From Ectothiorhodospiraceae bacterium (lineage in GTDB: Bacteria > Pseudomonadota > Gammaproteobacteria > Thiohalomonadales > Thiohalomonadaceae), in assembly GCA_007125455.1 (NCBI GenBank), contig SLDE01000262.1, positions 1-7,331 on the forward strand: DNA of 7,331 nt. Direction: 5' to 3'. The stretch's first letter is position 1. Each line of letters starts with the position of its first letter. Below the pieces are notes generated by a model, which was not told where the DNA came from, searched no databases, and saw only the letters and a list, made by a program, of their open reading frames with translations. A program made the translations under genes and the position numbers. Shown in pieces: positions 5,881 to 7,331 of the stretch.

Positions 5881-6800
5881 TAGCCTCTTTCCACCCGGCC
5901 ACCGGCCACCACGGTCAGGGCGTTCTTGATCGCATCCGGGGACTCCATGATGTTCATAAAGCTGTTGGAGCCCATCATCGATAGATCCGGGAAGCTGATG
6001 GCAATACGAAAGCGCGCATAGAGGTGGTACACGTGATCCCCGGAGACCAGGATCTCATAGGGCAAATGAGCGGTAGAGCGCAGGTCCTTGAAATCGATCT
6101 CGCTCATAATGTGCTGGTCGTCCATATTCTTGTTGCCCCGCTCCGGTGCCTGCATCGCCACACCAAAGACCACCTCATCCTTGCCGGGGATCTCGATGCG
6201 ATAGACCTCGCTTACCCCCTCGGTGCCATTGGCCAGGTTTTGCTCCACGGTGCGCAGGGCCACCTCATGGCTGGGGTGGCGGTTGAGCATGTGGGCGCTG
6301 GTATGGCCAAAGTTCTCCATCCCGAACATATAGCGGTAGCGACGCAACTGGCGCTCGCTACGCCCCTTGTCGGCACCAAACTGCTTCTGGTGGCCCAGCA
6401 ATTCGCCCAACTGGGCTGTCACCCCGGCCAGATCCCCTTCCATGCGGTAGACATGGGCCATATAGGTGGGATGGGTATAGGCCACTTGCACCTGCCCATT
6501 CGCCTGGGTCAGACTGATCCGCTGCGCCGCCCCATAACCGCCAAACTCGGACTTGGCCGCATGGGCCTTGAGGGCATCGTTGGTGATGATCAGGATCATC
6601 GCCCCATCATAGGGTGCATAGCGCCCTACCACCTCAAAACCCGCACCGCTCAGCCTCTCCTCCACCTGGCCCTGCACATCGGCGATCCCGCCATCGACCA
6701 CCTCGCCCAGGATAAAGGGCATGTAACCGTCATTGGCGTGGGCGGTAAAACCCAGCACCAAGGCAAACAACATGATTAGCAACTTATGAATGAGCTTCAT
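5871..6800 (-). CDS. Secreted protein of unknown function (possible DUF302-like N-terminal half)
   Basis: I do not recognise this 309-aa protein with confidence. It starts with a clear signal peptide: basic MKLIHK, a hydrophobic core to about residue 19, and a likely cleavage after AHA (20-22). It is therefore probably periplasmic or secreted, with no further membrane segment. Residues about 40-120 have the pattern VEERLSGAGFEVVGRY, hydrophobic strands, then VQVAYTHPTYMAHVYRM. That order resembles the DUF302 fold weakly. The second half is distinct and rich in aromatic and Met/His residues: RRYRYMFGMENFG (153-165), VYRIEIPGKDEVVFGVAM (199-216) and AHLPYEILVSGDHVYHLYAR (244-263). It ends in a helix-like segment to VERGYWQ. 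The ATG has a good GGAG (6806-6809) 5 bases upstream. It follows a FadL-type gene across a terminator-like hairpin, so a role in envelope or hydrophobic-compound handling is only a guess from context. Confidence 0.88.
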   Translation of the reverse strand: MKLIHKLLIMLFALVLGFTAHANDGYMPFILGEVVDGGIADVQGQVEERLSGAGFEVVGRYAPYDGAMILIITNDALKAHAAKSEFGGYGAAQRISLTQANGQVQVAYTHPTYMAHVYRMEGDLAGVTAQLGELLGHQKQFGADKGRSERQLRRYRYMFGMENFGHTSAHMLNRHPSHEVALRTVEQNLANGTEGVSEVYRIEIPGKDEVVFGVAMQAPERGNKNMDDQHIMSEIDFKDLRSTAHLPYEILVSGDHVYHLYARFRIAISFPDLSMMGSNSFMNIMESPDAIKNALTVVAGGRVERGYWQ

Positions 6801-6849
6801 AACGACTCCAAAAACATAACTTATGGCAGTGACTCTTGCCTAATACACA

Positions 6850-6880
6850 AACGGGACAGCAGATAGCCTGCTGTCCCGTT
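6850..6880 (-). terminator. Intrinsic terminator-like hairpin after the FadL gene
   Basis: A perfect 13-bp inverted repeat, AACGGGACAGCAG (6850-6862) and CTGCTGTCCCGTT (6868-6880) with a 5-base loop, lies 32 bases after the FadL stop. On the minus strand the trailing bases are TTTGTGTATTAG, a broken U-tract, so termination may be incomplete and some transcription could read into the secreted-protein gene. Confidence 0.75.
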
Positions 6881-6912
6881 ATCACTTAGCAACTATCGCG
6901 CATTGTGCGACC

Positions 6913-7331
6913 TCAGAACCGGTGACTATACATCATCTGCCAGTTGGTCTGGGCATGACTGATCTTCGTCTGGGTATTGGAGTTTGTCACTGTGACTTTG
7001 GGCGCATGTGCGACCGAGAAATTCACTGCGCTGGCATCACTAAAGGCATAGCCAAACCCGGCTGTGTAGTGATTTTTGATGATCGCCGGGAACAAGGGAT
7101 GGACGTACTTATCGGGTACCGGATTGTTGGACAGATTGGCACCGGCACGCACAGTGAACTGATTGTTGACCTTATAGGCACCGCCCAGGCTGAACACTGT
7201 CTGGTCCTTCCAGTCCTGATAGATCTTAAACTCAGCCTCTTCTCCCGGCATGCCATCAGGCGTAAAGACCATGGTGAAATCACTCATTACATCAGACCAC
7301 TGCAAAACTTTAACATCAGCCGCTAGCAACC
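6913..7331 (-). CDS. FadL/OmpP1/TodX-family outer-membrane transporter (C-terminal part, cut by window edge)
   Basis: FadL-family proteins are 14-stranded outer-membrane barrels that admit long-chain fatty acids, hydrocarbons or other hydrophobic molecules. About the last 138 residues are visible; the 5' part lies beyond 7331, and the first in-frame TTG is a leucine codon rather than a start. The alternating amphipathic strands end with family-typical segments: LAADVKVLQWSDVM, a QDWKDQ motif, AYKVNNQFTVRAGANLSNNP, HPLFPAIIKNHYTAGFGYAF and SHAQTNWQMMYSHRF. The terminal Phe preceded by an aromatic/hydrophobic strand is the BAM-recognised C-terminal signature of outer-membrane proteins. The substrate cannot be inferred. 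A terminator-like hairpin follows the TGA stop, and the next gene on the same strand encodes the secreted unknown protein. Confidence 0.92.
   Translation of the reverse strand, partial: LLAADVKVLQWSDVMSDFTMVFTPDGMPGEEAEFKIYQDWKDQTVFSLGGAYKVNNQFTVRAGANLSNNPVPDKYVHPLFPAIIKNHYTAGFGYAFSDASAVNFSVAHAPKVTVTNSNTQTKISHAQTNWQMMYSHRF

Noticed and set aside
6024..6779. 251-aa plus-strand open frame opposite the secreted-protein gene
   Set aside because: The minus-strand frame has a signal peptide, a Shine-Dalgarno and protein-like composition. The plus-strand frame is His/Leu/Gly-rich antisense translation.
7327..7329. Start codon for the FadL-type frame at the right edge
   Set aside because: The codon is TTG inside a conserved barrel strand. 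The frame is open to the window end and about two thirds of the usual protein is missing, so this is a truncated gene, not a short one.

Overview
The window reads as chromosomal DNA of a gammaproteobacterium with fairly high GC. The evidence is the gene order nrdR-ribD-ribE-ribB(X)-ribH-nusB beside glyA, a GlyA that matches the enterobacterial protein almost end to end, and a FadL/OmpP1-type outer-membrane protein. The Chromatiales or a related sulfur-oxidising order would fit, but the window alone cannot settle this. Every convincing gene is on the minus strand, so transcription runs from high to low coordinates. No stretch over 300 bases lacks a gene.

Right end (7331 to about 5740): the C-terminal part of a FadL/OmpP1 outer-membrane transporter, a perfect 13-bp terminator-like hairpin, then a secreted protein of about 309 aa whose function I do not recognise. 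After it come about 130 bases without a gene, then a strong intrinsic terminator. That gap holds several GGA-bearing mini-hairpins and a possible promoter, so it may encode a small RNA or a glyA leader.

Middle (5630 to 3786): glyA (serine hydroxymethyltransferase), a short spacer with degenerate 7-8-base repeats in inverted orientation, and nrdR (ribonucleotide reductase repressor).

Left (3735 to 1): the riboflavin cluster. RibD (deaminase/reductase), RibE (riboflavin synthase), RibB fused to a degenerate GTP cyclohydrolase II-like domain (the RibBX type) and RibH (lumazine synthase) supply every step after GTP cyclohydrolase II. The fused domain has lost the zinc and catalytic motifs, so an authentic ribA should lie elsewhere in the genome. 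A REP-like palindrome sits between ribE and ribB. The cluster runs into nusB (antitermination factor), which is cut by the window edge.

The housekeeping genes are ordinary. The parts most worth a second look are the glyA upstream region, the degenerate RibB C-terminal domain, the two palindromic intergenic elements and the unrecognised secreted protein.
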